Assembly: GCA_003054665.1 (NCBI GenBank) | Contig: QAYY01000013.1 | Coordinates: 532,238-596,237, forward strand | Source of the DNA: Opitutaceae bacterium EW11 | Lineage (GTDB): Bacteria > Verrucomicrobiota > Verrucomicrobiia > Opitutales > Opitutaceae | DNA length: 64,000 bases | Direction: 5' to 3' | Part shown: piece after piece, positions 1 through 7,833 of the stretch | How the letters are laid out: every line of letters begins with the position of its first letter | Position numbering within the stretch: position 1 is the stretch's first letter | Made by a program: the position numbers and the translations under genes | The notes under the pieces: generated by a model | What the model saw: only the letters and a program-made list of their open reading frames with translations | What the model was told of the DNA's origin: nothing | Databases searched by the model: none

Positions 1-2
1 TC

Positions 3-266
3 CGCTCGGCGTCATTGATCGAGTCCGCCGATCGGCTGACGATCGAGCCCTCCCGTTCCTGGAATCGTCCGGATATCCCGGCGTTGCCGACGAGCGTTGC
101 TATCAAAGCGCCGCCGGTTCTCCGGGATCATTGGGCCATGCCGATCGTGAGGCCGCGCACCGGCGTGGACTACAAACTGCTCATCAGCGACGCGGATCCC
201 TCGGTGGATCCCGGAATTCTCCATCAACCTCGCGAATATCGTCCGCCGTCTCTTCGCAAACCCTGA
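3..266 (+). pseudogene. possible 3' end of a START-like (SRPBCC fold) protein, frame-broken
   Basis: The gene's 5' part lies outside the window. In frame 3 the reading PDIPALPTS..HWAMPIVRPRTGVDYKLL resembles the C-terminal part of bacterial START/SRPBCC proteins, where a 'W.f.P...g.v.Y.l..DPGG' pattern is followed by 'IPxWLxN'. That expected continuation is found in another frame, as IPEFSINLANIV at about 208-243, while frame 3 itself runs to a stop at 264-266. This suggests a frameshift near 195-205, either real decay or a sequence error. The family assignment rests on my recall of the consensus and on a short segment, so it is weak. It could also be chance open frame upstream of the next gene. 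Confidence 0.3.
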
Positions 267-284
267 CGGCGGACCTTCCGTGTC

Positions 285-683
285 ATGCGCTCATACCCGC
301 TATCGCTTACCCTGGCACTGCTCCTCGTGGGCGGGGCCGCCGCGGGAGCCGAGCCATCGCGTACCGTGACGGCTCTGTCGCTCAACCGAACGAGGGATGT
401 CTATCGCTTCGTTGCCCCCGAAACACCCAAACCGGAGGAAACGGTCCCGGCGGAAGAAACGAACCGCGAGATCGTCAGCCTGCCGAAGTTCACCGTGAAG
501 GAATCCTACGCCGCCCGCACGCTCGCCCAGGACGTCGAAGCACGGGAGGAGGAACTCAAACTGGAAGAGTTCGACTGGGTGAACGGCGGACTGATTCATC
601 GGAAAACCGGTCGCACCTTCACCGTCGACACGGGAATCTGGGCGCCGGGAAAGATCATGGAGTTCGTCCGGATTCGCTGGTGA
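285..683 (+). CDS. small secreted protein of unknown function
   Basis: The 132-residue product begins MRSYPLSLTLALLLVGG with a positively charged N-terminus and an Ala/Leu/Gly-rich core, ending near AGA-EPS, which is a good signal peptide. The mature part is acidic (runs of Glu and Lys at about 45-90) and ends MEFVRIRW. I see no lipobox and recognise no family. It is probably periplasmic or outer-membrane associated. No gene follows until 920. Confidence 0.6.
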   Translation: MRSYPLSLTLALLLVGGAAAGAEPSRTVTALSLNRTRDVYRFVAPETPKPEETVPAEETNREIVSLPKFTVKESYAARTLAQDVEAREEELKLEEFDWVNGGLIHRKTGRTFTVDTGIWAPGKIMEFVRIRW

Positions 684-919
684 AGCAGCTGTAAGTGCCG
701 GCTCGTTACGGGCCGGCCGGTCAGCGTCGAGCCGGATGGGAGAACGAGGGGGCCTGTCCTCTGGGGTGAATCCCGGAGAGAAATCGGCTGGCTCCCCGCC
801 GGAGGCTTCGTTATTCAAGCTGCCAGAGCTTTTGAAAGCGGCCGCAGAACCGGCGTCTTCCCCAAATGTTTCGGTTCACGCGGCTTCGACCCCCAAACGT
901 CTGGAATACCCCACCCACC

Positions 920-1510
920 ATGAACTCAGCCTTGCGGATTCTACGGGCCCTGCTCGCAACTTCCTTCCTCTTCGCCCTCGGTTGCACGCGGACGCCTTTC
1001 GCCGACCGACCGATCAGCGCTGCAACTCCGGATGATTTTGCCGAGTGGCGTACTCGCCTGGGAGCCGAAGCGACGGAGGATCAATGGCGGGACTTCGACA
1101 TGGCGGTGCAGGAGTTGAAAATCAAGGTGATGGCTGAGCGCGGCAACAGCGCCAAGGACGTGCTCGACGAAGGCATGCGCGGCAAGATCAACGGCAAGAC
1201 GCTGCGCGAGGCGCTCGTTCTCGGCTTCGAGGCGCGCCGGGAACGGCTCGAACGCGAGCGTGCCGAGGTGCAGGCTCGGATCGACCACGACTCGCGGCTG
1301 GTGACAAAACCCGACACCGCGTCGTCGGCCTACGTCGCCTCCGTCAAACGCGCCGACTCCGATCGACGGGATCTGCTCACCCGCGAGGTGGCGGAAGTGA
1401 ACGAGAAGCTTGCCGGTTGGGGAGTCGCGCCGGCCAACGTGGCGCAGGCGCCGGGGAAGACCGGCCCTGCCGCGACCGGCACGCCGGTGGCCTCTCAGGA
1501 CACCCATTGA
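920..1510 (+). CDS. lipoprotein with a charged helical domain
   Basis: The 196-residue product has a lipoprotein signal peptide whose lipobox (LFALGC) puts the lipidated Cys at about residue 21. The ATG at 920 is chosen because it directly starts that signal; an in-frame start at 866 would add 18 residues in front of it. Residues 40-170 are rich in Glu, Arg and Lys with few Pro or Gly, and look alpha-helical, possibly coiled coil (AEVQARIDHDSRL region). The last 25 residues are Ala/Gly/Pro/Thr-rich and probably disordered. Function unknown. The sirtuin gene begins close downstream. Confidence 0.7.
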   Translation: MNSALRILRALLATSFLFALGCTRTPFADRPISAATPDDFAEWRTRLGAEATEDQWRDFDMAVQELKIKVMAERGNSAKDVLDEGMRGKINGKTLREALVLGFEARRERLERERAEVQARIDHDSRLVTKPDTASSAYVASVKRADSDRRDLLTREVAEVNEKLAGWGVAPANVAQAPGKTGPAATGTPVASQDTH

Positions 1511-1545
1511 ACACGCCGGATACGGGCGATAACGAGGGCGGCCCC

Positions 1546-2238
1546 GTGAAGCGCCGCCCGAAAATCGTTGTTCTCACGGGCGCCGGCATGAGCGCCCCCA
1601 GCGGACTTTCGACTTTCCGCGATTCCAACGGCCTGTGGCACCAGCATCGTATTGAGGATGTGGCGACGCCCGAGGCTTGGCTCCGCCACCCCGACGTGGT
1701 GCTCGAGTTCTACAACCAGCGTCGCACGCAAGCCTGCGCCGCGCAGCCGAACGCCGGCCATTGCGCCATCGCCGAACTCGAGCGCGGATACGACGTCGTC
1801 GTGATCACGCAAAACGTCGACGATCTCCACGAGCGCGGCGGCTCGCGGCACGTGCTTCATCTCCACGGAGAACTCACCAAGGCGCGCAGCACGTGCGATT
1901 CCTCGCTGCTCTACGAAATCGGCAGCGCGTCGATCCGGATCGGCGACCGATGCGCGAAGGGCAGCCAGCTCCGGCCCCATATCGTCTGGTTCGGCGAAGA
2001 AGTGCCGAAGATGGAGGAGGCGATTCATTGCATGGAGGACGCGGCCAAGGTCCTGGTCGTGGGAACGTCGCTTTCGGTTTATCCCGCCGCCGGCCTCGTC
2101 GAGCACGCCCCGCGCGCCGCCGAAAAGGTGCTCGTGGATCTCCACGCGGATCGGACTCCGCCCGGCTTCCGGGTGCTGAAAGGCTCCGCGGACAAGCTGC
2201 TGCCGGGGCTCGTCCAGGAATGGCTCGCCCAGGTCTGA
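1546..2238 (+). CDS. cobB: SIR2-family NAD-dependent protein deacylase (class III-like)
   Basis: Sirtuins remove acyl groups from lysine using NAD, giving nicotinamide and O-acyl-ADP-ribose. Visible motifs are GAGMSAPSGLSTFR (residues 12-25, NAD binding), TQNVDDLHERGGS (88-100) and the catalytic His107 in HLHGEL. Tyr56 and Arg59 in FYNQRR form the YxxR signature that in CobB/SIRT5 binds succinyl or malonyl groups, so desuccinylase activity is plausible. The usual four zinc cysteines are not there: Cys117 and the Cys of DRCAKGSQ remain as single residues. The GTG start at 1546 is preferred for its GAGGGCG ribosome site at 1534-1540; a TTG at 1507 overlapping the previous stop would add 13 residues. 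Confidence 0.9.
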   Translation: MKRRPKIVVLTGAGMSAPSGLSTFRDSNGLWHQHRIEDVATPEAWLRHPDVVLEFYNQRRTQACAAQPNAGHCAIAELERGYDVVVITQNVDDLHERGGSRHVLHLHGELTKARSTCDSSLLYEIGSASIRIGDRCAKGSQLRPHIVWFGEEVPKMEEAIHCMEDAAKVLVVGTSLSVYPAAGLVEHAPRAAEKVLVDLHADRTPPGFRVLKGSADKLLPGLVQEWLAQV

Positions 2239-2363
2239 AACGGGCTCCAACGGGACGAACCGGAGCGATGCGCGCCGCTGGTAGGCGCGGGCGCACCCGC
2301 GATTTGCGCTTCGGTTTGAAAATCCGTTGTGCCCGGATTGGCTCCTGCGTAAACCCGTAAACC

Positions 2364-2708
2364 ATGACCCACTACCGCATTGGACTCTTCGCGATCGCGC
2401 TGCTCGCGGCGGGATGCTCCGGAGTTCCGGCGCCCCAGGCCCAGCAGCTGAAGACCACGTCGAAGAGCTACGACTCCGTCACCCGCGGCCAGACGCTCGC
2501 CCAGATCGAGCAGAACCTGGGCCCTGCGCTCCGTCAGCAGCCCGATGGCGCGTATTATTGGGAAACGCGGTACGACCAAAAGAACTACGTCAGCCTGGAA
2601 GTCTGGTTCGACGGTGCCGGTCGTGCACAGCGGATCGACGTGACCCGCGGTCATGGGGTGAACCTGCCGGGCGTGCACGGCTCGAGAACGTTCACCAAAG
2701 AAAAGTAG
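2364..2708 (+). CDS. small lipoprotein, BamE/SmpA-like size and pattern
   Basis: The 114-residue product has a lipobox (LLAAGC) placing the lipidated Cys at about residue 18. The mature part contains VTRGQTLAQIEQNLGPALR, then YYWETRYDQK and LEVWFDGAGRAQRIDV. This resembles the 'G.t..ev...lG.P......d..w.Y' layout of small BamE-like folds, in which a G-rich turn precedes a helix and then a beta-meander. That resemblance is suggestive only. The protein probably sits in the outer membrane, and a role in envelope assembly is possible but unproven. Upstream, GTAAACC occurs twice as a direct repeat (2349-2363), not as a palindrome. Confidence 0.65.
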   Translation: MTHYRIGLFAIALLAAGCSGVPAPQAQQLKTTSKSYDSVTRGQTLAQIEQNLGPALRQQPDGAYYWETRYDQKNYVSLEVWFDGAGRAQRIDVTRGHGVNLPGVHGSRTFTKEK

Positions 2709-2757
2709 CCGGCGTCGTCCGACGCGCGCGACTCGAACCTCTGCCTGGCCTGAATCC

Positions 2758-3297
2758 ATGCGCCTGCTCACGGTTTGCGGCAGCTTGCGATTTCGGTCTT
2801 CCAACGCCGCCTTGCTCGAGGCTTTTCGCCGGGTGCTGCCGGCGACCGTCGCGACCGAAGCGTTCGCCGGGCTCGGCGATCTCCCGCATTTCAATCCCGA
2901 TCTCGACACGGAGCCGTTGCCCGCTCCTGTGGTGCTTTGGCGCCGGGCCGTGGAGCGCGCCGATGCGTTGGTCATCTCGACGCCGGAATACGCCCACGCG
3001 CTGCCGGGGTCCTTCAAGAACGCGCTCGATTGGCTCGTGAGCGGGACGGAGGCGTTGTCGAAACCCGTCGCGATCCTGCACGTTGCCCGCGGTACCACGT
3101 GGGCCCTCGACTCGCTCCGCGAGGTGCTGAAGACGATGTCCGCAAGGATCGTCGACGCCGCGTGCGTGAGCCTTCCGCTCGGCAGCAACCAAACCGACGT
3201 CGAAACCATTCTCGCCCGTCCGGAGTTGCGGATGGCGTTGCTTTCCTCCGCGGAGTCGCTCGCGGAAGCGCTCGGGCAGCCGTTGGGCAAACGTTGA
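2758..3297 (+). CDS. NADPH-dependent FMN reductase-type flavoprotein
   Basis: The 179-residue product has the flavodoxin-like fold of the NADPH-dependent FMN reductase family (ChrR/YieF/SsuE-like), which reduces flavins, quinones or chromate. The evidence is the N-terminal beta-strand and phosphate loop LLTVCGSLRFRSSNAAL (residues 3-20) and the hallmark STPEYAHALPGSFKNALDWL (about 79-98), close to the family consensus TPEYNxSxPGxLKNAxDW. It is a cytoplasmic protein of normal family length. The physiological substrate cannot be read from sequence. It lies 49 bp after the lipoprotein gene and 18 bp before the next gene. Confidence 0.88.
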   Translation: MRLLTVCGSLRFRSSNAALLEAFRRVLPATVATEAFAGLGDLPHFNPDLDTEPLPAPVVLWRRAVERADALVISTPEYAHALPGSFKNALDWLVSGTEALSKPVAILHVARGTTWALDSLREVLKTMSARIVDAACVSLPLGSNQTDVETILARPELRMALLSSAESLAEALGQPLGKR

Positions 3298-3315
3298 GGG
3301 AGGAACGCTCGCACG

Positions 3316-3867
3316 ATGGACCTACGGCTGGTTCTCGATTCCGAAAGAATCTCCGCAACGCGTCTGGAGCAGGTGTACCAGGCGTTGCACGCGCAGCCCG
3401 GTTTTGCCTCGCGGCTGGTGAGTGAGGCGCGACGCGCCGACGACGACCGGATACCCCGGCTGACCTGGCTGCTCCTGCGTTTTGCGCGTCGCGGTGGGGC
3501 GATCCCAGAGGAGGATCTCCGACGGCTTGTCGACGCCGCGGACGGATTCACCGCGTGGGCGGCGCGGCACCACGTTTGCCAACTGTTCGAAATCGTCCCG
3601 TGCCCGGAGGTCTGCGCCGATACGCTCTTTTCGTTCCTATCCGAGTGCGTCCGGGATCACCGCGGCATCACGCGGGCTTGGGCGCTCTCGGCCATGGAGC
3701 GGTTTCGAGATCGGCCCGACTACGCAGCGGAGGTAACCGAGGCGTTTCGTACCATGCGGATCGACGGCAGCAAGGCCGTGAGGGCCAGGTTGCGGCTGTT
3801 GAAGGACCGGCAGGAGCGGCGGCGCCGCGCCGCGCAGAAGGCGGCGAAACGCGCGATATCGATATGA
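3316..3867 (+). CDS. HEAT-like helical protein of unknown function
   Basis: The 183-residue product has no signal peptide and reads as consecutive amphipathic helices, with repeated patterns such as RLTWLLLRFARRGG, FTAWAARHHVCQLF and ITRAWALSAMERF. These resemble HEAT/armadillo repeats used as protein-binding scaffolds. The C-terminus is very basic (KDRQERRRRAAQKAAKRA), which could bind nucleic acid. No catalytic motif is seen. A purine-rich AGGGAGGAA lies at 3297-3305, upstream of the ATG. Function unknown. Confidence 0.65.
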   Translation: MDLRLVLDSERISATRLEQVYQALHAQPGFASRLVSEARRADDDRIPRLTWLLLRFARRGGAIPEEDLRRLVDAADGFTAWAARHHVCQLFEIVPCPEVCADTLFSFLSECVRDHRGITRAWALSAMERFRDRPDYAAEVTEAFRTMRIDGSKAVRARLRLLKDRQERRRRAAQKAAKRAISI

Positions 3868-3912
3868 ATAGCGGGTGGGGCCGCTTGGGTTGTCGTCCTT
3901 CCGGAAACCCTC

Positions 3913-4293
3913 ATGCCCGTGGTTCAGCGCCTCCTCCTTTTCGTCGCCTGCATCGTCAGCCTCGTCTGGCTTGGCTGCGGCAATCTCGGAAGCCGGACCC
4001 TGCCGTTTCGCGGCCGGATCCTCAAGGTCTCCAACGTGCCCGGAGAACACCACACCCTGCAGGGCGGGTACACGCCCCTGACGTGTATCGAAGTTCTCCT
4101 GACGCAACAAACCGCCACGGGCAGACCGCGGATCGTCCGTGTGATGTTTCTCGATTCGGCGGCCGCGCCGAGCCGGGGCAGGGCGGGCGACACAGTCAGC
4201 TTCAATGTCCGAGGCGCTCTTCCGGCGGACAACACCGTCTGGCCGGAGCAACTGACGGACTACCGCGTGCTGTCCGGCGGCGCCGACATCTGA
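3913..4293 (+). CDS. small lipoprotein of unknown function
   Basis: The 126-residue product starts with a hydrophobic segment (RLLLFVACIVSLVWLGC) ending in a lipobox with Cys at about residue 22. The mature part, with PFRGRILKVSN and CIEVLLTQQ and ending DYRVLSGGADI, appears beta-rich and could be an OB-like or beta-sandwich domain. I recognise no family. It is probably anchored in an envelope membrane facing the periplasm. Confidence 0.65.
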   Translation: MPVVQRLLLFVACIVSLVWLGCGNLGSRTLPFRGRILKVSNVPGEHHTLQGGYTPLTCIEVLLTQQTATGRPRIVRVMFLDSAAAPSRGRAGDTVSFNVRGALPADNTVWPEQLTDYRVLSGGADI

Positions 4294-4422
4294 GTCGGAC
4301 GCGGCGTTGTCGGACTGGAGGAACTCGCTCGGCGACTGTTCCGGCTCCGTTCGGCGGGGACTGAACGGTGTCGGGGCTGACGGGCGATTGCTTTTGCGGG
4401 GGCCGACCCTTGGCTGGGTCGC

Positions 4423-4977
4423 ATGCCGAATGTGGAGATTGCGCGGGCTGAAGCGAAGGATCTGGACGAGATCCTCCGTATTCAGAAACGGGCGTACCTA
4501 TCGGAGGCGGCGATCTACGGAGCGGAGCGCATTCCGCCGCTCAGCGAGACGATCGAAGCGGTGAAGTCCGATTGGGAACGCAAAACCGTGCTCAAGGCCA
4601 CCGTGCTGGGCAGACTGGCGGGCTCCGTGCGTCTGGAGCTCGAAGGCGCTCTCTGCCGCCTCGGACGTTTCAGCGTCAGACCCGAATTGCAGGGGCGGGG
4701 GATCGGTTCGGCGCTGCTCACGGCTTCCGAGCGCGTTTTTCCGGAGGCGCGGCAGATCGAGTTGTTCACCGGATCGCGCAGCGAGGCCAATCTGCGCTTG
4801 TACGCCTCGCACGGCTACGTCCGCGTGCGCGAGGAGCCGCTCCCGGGCGGCGTGAGCATCGTCTACCTGCGGAAGACGATTCCCGGGATCCCGGCGTGCC
4901 CGGCTTTTTCGTCGACAACGCAGCCGGCCGACGAAAACGTCGACGCGTCGAGGAGGTTGCCCCGTCAAGGACCTTGA
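4423..4977 (+). CDS. GNAT-family N-acetyltransferase
   Basis: GNAT enzymes move an acetyl group from acetyl-CoA to an amine. The 184-residue product shows the acetyl-CoA loop LGRFSVRPELQGRGIGSALL (Q/RxxGxG/A motif, about residues 84-103) followed by the helix of motif A, and LFTGSRSEANLRLYASHGY (about 114-132), the usual C-terminal GNAT pattern with a Tyr near the thiol. The last 30 residues (after YLRKTI) are a low-similarity tail. It is one of four GNAT genes within 4.3 kb; the substrate is unknown. Confidence 0.88.
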   Translation: MPNVEIARAEAKDLDEILRIQKRAYLSEAAIYGAERIPPLSETIEAVKSDWERKTVLKATVLGRLAGSVRLELEGALCRLGRFSVRPELQGRGIGSALLTASERVFPEARQIELFTGSRSEANLRLYASHGYVRVREEPLPGGVSIVYLRKTIPGIPACPAFSSTTQPADENVDASRRLPRQGP

Positions 4978-5018
4978 CCGATTCGGTTCGCGCGGCCGGC
5001 CGCCCGACATTTGCGCCC

Positions 5019-5330
5019 ATGACTCACGTAGCTTTCCTGAGAGTTTCGATCGCAGCCGCTCTGGCGACGCTCGCGTTTGCGGGCTGCCAAGGCGTTAAGG
5101 TTTCACAGAAGACCGGTTCAGATGTGTCGCAGAACGACGGGAAATCCTCGTACGTCACCTATGTGACACCCGAGGAGTACCAGCGCATGACGCCCGCGGA
5201 GCGCGAGCGCACCCATGCGACTGTCGGCGTCGAGGCCTCCGCCCGCCTCTGGGGCAAAGAGCCCAGCGAGGCCGTTTCCTCCTCGGATCTGGACAAGGCG
5301 ATGTCCAACGCCGGGTCCTCGAAAAAATAG
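5019..5330 (+). CDS. small lipoprotein of unknown function
   Basis: The 103-residue product begins MTHVAFLRVSIAAALATLAF and has a lipobox (FAGC) with Cys at about residue 23. The mature part is short, polar and probably partly disordered (KTGSDVSQNDGKSS), followed by a helix-forming segment TPEEYQRMTPAERERTH. No family recognised. The ATG at 5019 is chosen because the open frame upstream of it overlaps the preceding acetyltransferase and lacks a signal. The next gene starts 24 bp downstream. Confidence 0.6.
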   Translation: MTHVAFLRVSIAAALATLAFAGCQGVKVSQKTGSDVSQNDGKSSYVTYVTPEEYQRMTPAERERTHATVGVEASARLWGKEPSEAVSSSDLDKAMSNAGSSKK

Positions 5331-5354
5331 GCGCGGAGTGCGCCGTCGTCTTCG

Positions 5355-5768
5355 ATGCCCCTCGACTACAGCTCCAGTCGACCGATCACGCCGGAGCAAT
5401 TCATCGACGTGCTTCGGCGCTCCACGTTGAGCGAGCGCCGCCCGGTCGACGACCGCCGTTGCATCGAGGCGATGCTGAAGCACGCGAATCTCCTCTGCAC
5501 CGCGTGGGACGGGGAACTGCTCGTCGGCGCGGCGAGGTCGGTGACGGATTTCGAATACTGCTGCTACCTGTCCGACCTGGCGGTGGACGCAGCGTATCAG
5601 AAACGTGGAGTCGGCCGTGCCTTGATCGAGGCGACCCGCTCGCGCCTCGGACCGAAAGCCAAGATCATCCTCCTGGCCGCACCGAAAGCGGAAGGCTATT
5701 ACCCGAAAGTCGGCTTCGACGCGCACCGGTCGGCGTGGATTCTTCCCGCGGACCGGAAACTGCGTTGA
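5355..5768 (+). CDS. GNAT-family N-acetyltransferase
   Basis: This 137-residue compact GNAT shows LSDLAVDAAYQKRGVGRALI (about 71-90), with the QKRGVG acetyl-CoA pyrophosphate loop, and then LLAAPKAEGYYPKVGF (about 106-121), the typical C-terminal 'Y..~GF' of small GNATs such as the YhbS/ElaA-like group. The length is normal for a single-domain enzyme and it is cytoplasmic. The substrate cannot be told. Confidence 0.88.
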   Translation: MPLDYSSSRPITPEQFIDVLRRSTLSERRPVDDRRCIEAMLKHANLLCTAWDGELLVGAARSVTDFEYCCYLSDLAVDAAYQKRGVGRALIEATRSRLGPKAKIILLAAPKAEGYYPKVGFDAHRSAWILPADRKLR

Positions 5769-5805
5769 TCCGCGTCTCGCACGATTCCAGCGTCCGGGTC
5801 GCATC

Positions 5806-6360
5806 ATGGAACCGGTGTTTTTCAGAAACCGCGCCGAGTGGCGCGCCTGGCTCGAACAGCACCACGCCTCGGAAGGCGAGCTGCTGTTCGGTTTCCACAA
5901 ACGGCAAACGGGCAAACCGAGTCTGACCTGGCCCGAATCGGTCGAGGAGGCGCTGTGTTTCGGCTGGATTGACGGGATCCGCCGCTCCCTCGGTCCGGAG
6001 AGCTACACGATCCGTTTCACCCCGCGCCGAAAGGGCAGCACCTGGAGCGCGCTGAATCTGCGGACCGTCGAGTCGTTGATCCAGCGCGGTCTGATGACGC
6101 CGGCCGGTCTGACGAAATATCGGGAGCGCGATCCGAGTAAAACCGGCCGCTATTCGTTCGAGCGGGATGCGGCGGCGTTCACGCCCGCGATGCTGAAACG
6201 GTTCAAGGCGGAAAAGTCCGCGTGGGAGTTTTTCCAGAAGCAGGCGCCTTCGTACCGAAAGCTGGCGACTTGGTGGGTGGTGAGCGCGAAGCGCGAGGAA
6301 ACCCGCGTCAAGCGGCTTGCGGTTTTGATCCAGCGTTCGAAGCTGGAGAAACGAATCTGA
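5806..6360 (+). CDS. YdeI/OmpD-associated family protein
   Basis: The 184-residue protein matches the YdeI/OmpD-associated family by its N-terminal FRNRAEWRAWLEQHH, then SVEEALCFGWIDGIRR (about 45-60), FTPRRKGSTWSALN (about 68-81) and a basic helical C-terminus. Members have been tied to peptide or bacteriocin resistance and envelope stress, but the biochemical role is not settled. No signal peptide. It sits 37 bp after a GNAT gene. Confidence 0.8.
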   Translation: MEPVFFRNRAEWRAWLEQHHASEGELLFGFHKRQTGKPSLTWPESVEEALCFGWIDGIRRSLGPESYTIRFTPRRKGSTWSALNLRTVESLIQRGLMTPAGLTKYRERDPSKTGRYSFERDAAAFTPAMLKRFKAEKSAWEFFQKQAPSYRKLATWWVVSAKREETRVKRLAVLIQRSKLEKRI

Positions 6361-6384
6361 GCCAGCACGCTCGCACCACTTATC

Positions 6385-6855
6385 ATGGCGACACTCCCCA
6401 TCGGACCACACCGCATCGAAGCGATGCTCCAGTACCTCCTGGATATCGCGAAACAGATGCTCGAAAAGAACGGCGCTTTTTTCCCGTTCGGCGCGATTAT
6501 CGACTCCAGCGGCAACCGCATTCCAGTGACCGCGCAGCTCGACAAGCCCGACCCGAAAACGCACGAGGCCTTTTCGGTGATCGCGCATTCGATGCGGGCT
6601 CAGTACGCCAAAGGCGAGATCGTCGCCGGGGCGATCGTGGCCCAGGCCTCGATCCCGCCGGAACTCAAGCCCACGTATCCCGACGGCGTGCGGATCGTGG
6701 TCGAGTCGGCGAGTATCTCGCGGCTTATTTTCCTCCCGATCCAGCGCGTCAGCTCGGACAAAGAGGCGGTGGTTCCCGGCCCGCAGGAGTTTCGCTACGG
6801 CGAGCTGCTCGGTGTCGACGTGCATCCGACGCTCTTCGCCGCCGGGCCCAGCTGA
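6385..6855 (+). CDS. conserved hypothetical cytoplasmic protein
   Basis: The 156-residue product has no signal or membrane segment. It contains FFPFGAIIDSSGNRIPV and repeated beta-strand-like stretches (IVAGAIVAQASIPP, GVRIVVESASISRLIFLPI), ending GVDVHPTLFAAGPS. The pattern is of a small alpha/beta domain, perhaps sensor-like, but I do not recognise the family. It lies 24 bp after the YdeI-type gene and 31 bp before the next gene, so it is probably co-transcribed with them. Confidence 0.65.
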   Translation: MATLPIGPHRIEAMLQYLLDIAKQMLEKNGAFFPFGAIIDSSGNRIPVTAQLDKPDPKTHEAFSVIAHSMRAQYAKGEIVAGAIVAQASIPPELKPTYPDGVRIVVESASISRLIFLPIQRVSSDKEAVVPGPQEFRYGELLGVDVHPTLFAAGPS

Positions 6856-6886
6856 TCCCTCCCGGAGCACGCCGGCGGCTCTCCCG

Positions 6887-7276
6887 ATGCGCGAATCGAG
6901 TTTCGGCAAAGCGCGGCCGGTCCATCCCTACGCCTGGCTCTGGGAGCCGCTTGAGGACGATCCGACGTTTGTCTTGCGGCCGATGTTCGGCAGCAGGGCG
7001 GCGTACCTTGGCGGGAAACTCATGCTCGCCTTCATGGCGAGAAACGAGCCCTGGCGCGGCGTGCTCGTTTGCACCGGCCACGAGCATCACGCGTCGCTGA
7101 TGGCCGAGTTTCCGGCGCTGTCGAAACACCCGGTGCTCCCCAAGTGGCTCTACTTGCCGGAGGCCGACGACGCGTTCGAACGCACGGCGGCGAAACTGGT
7201 GGTGCTCGCCCGTCGACGCGATCCGCGCCTGGGCGTCGTCGGCAGCCGCGAGAAAAAGAAGCGGCGCAAGCGCTGA
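6887..7276 (+). CDS. TfoX-N-like small protein, function unknown
   Basis: The 129-residue product contains VLRPMFGSRAAYLGGKLML (about 24-42), like the 'MFGG.a.y.~gk.f' pattern of TfoX N-terminal and related YjbR-like domains, then PVLPKWLYLPEADDAFER and a strongly basic C-terminus (REKKKRRKR). The ATG at 6887 is chosen because the upstream in-frame extension overlaps the previous gene. The similarity is short, so the family call is tentative. The ypeA-like gene starts 10 bp downstream. Confidence 0.6.
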   Translation: MRESSFGKARPVHPYAWLWEPLEDDPTFVLRPMFGSRAAYLGGKLMLAFMARNEPWRGVLVCTGHEHHASLMAEFPALSKHPVLPKWLYLPEADDAFERTAAKLVVLARRRDPRLGVVGSREKKKRRKR

Positions 7277-7286
7277 AACCGTTTCC

Positions 7287-7718
7287 ATGCTCCACATCCG
7301 TCCCTTCGAAAGCCGCGATACCGAGGCTGTAATTGAACTCTGGAGACGCTGCGACCTGCTGCGCCCGCAAAACGATCCGCTCAAGGACATCTCCCGAAAG
7401 GGAAAAGTCCGCGGCGACCTCTTCCTCGTCGGCGAAAACGACGGGAAGATCCTCGCGAGCGTGATGGTCGGCTACGAGGGGCACCGGGGATGGATCAACT
7501 ACCTCGCGGTATCGCCCGATCACCAGCGGCGCGGCTACGGGCGGCAGATGATGGACGAAGCCGAGCGCCGGCTGCGTTCCGAAGGGTGCCCGAAGATCAA
7601 CCTCCAGGTGCGCACCTCAAACCTCGCGGTCCTGGCCTTCTACAAGGCGATCGGTTACCTCCAGGACGACGTCGTCAGCCTGGGCAAACGACTCGAACAC
7701 GACCGACCCGCGAGGTAA
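7287..7718 (+). CDS. ypeA: YpeA-type GNAT acetyltransferase
   Basis: The 143-residue protein is close to E. coli YpeA over its whole length as I recall it: ELWRRCDLLRPQNDP (about 13-27), VGYEGHRGWINYLAVSPDHQ (about 57-76), the acetyl-CoA loop QRRGYGRQM, GCPKINLQVR and SLGKRLE near the end. YpeA is an acetyltransferase of the GNAT fold whose natural substrate is not established. It follows the TfoX-like gene by 10 bp and is therefore probably in the same transcript. Confidence 0.88.
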   Translation: MLHIRPFESRDTEAVIELWRRCDLLRPQNDPLKDISRKGKVRGDLFLVGENDGKILASVMVGYEGHRGWINYLAVSPDHQRRGYGRQMMDEAERRLRSEGCPKINLQVRTSNLAVLAFYKAIGYLQDDVVSLGKRLEHDRPAR

Positions 7719-7789
7719 ACGTCGCTGCGGTTGACGTCCGGCCCGCCGAAGTCGCGCCGATATACGCCGAGCGGAGCACGCAGAGGAAC

Positions 7790-7811
7790 AGGCCGGCCCG
7801 CCGGCCGGCCT
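7790..7811 (+). terminator. GC-rich hairpin after the acetyltransferase gene
   Basis: AGGCCGGCC, a 4-base loop CGCC and GGCCGGCCT form a perfect 9-bp stem in the 115-bp gap before the DUF1232 gene. No T-run follows, so termination is possible but not certain; it may only stabilise the upstream mRNA end. Confidence 0.4.
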
Positions 7812-7833
7812 CCGAGATTGCGCTCGGAACCGG

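Noticed and set aside
2349..2363. GTAAACC twice before a lipoprotein gene, like an operator half-site
   Set aside because: The two copies are direct, not inverted, and no LacI-type gene or sugar gene is near.
2715..2757. Sequence GACTCGAACC resembling a tRNA T-loop
   Set aside because: No acceptor stem, D-arm or anticodon arm can be paired around it on either strand.
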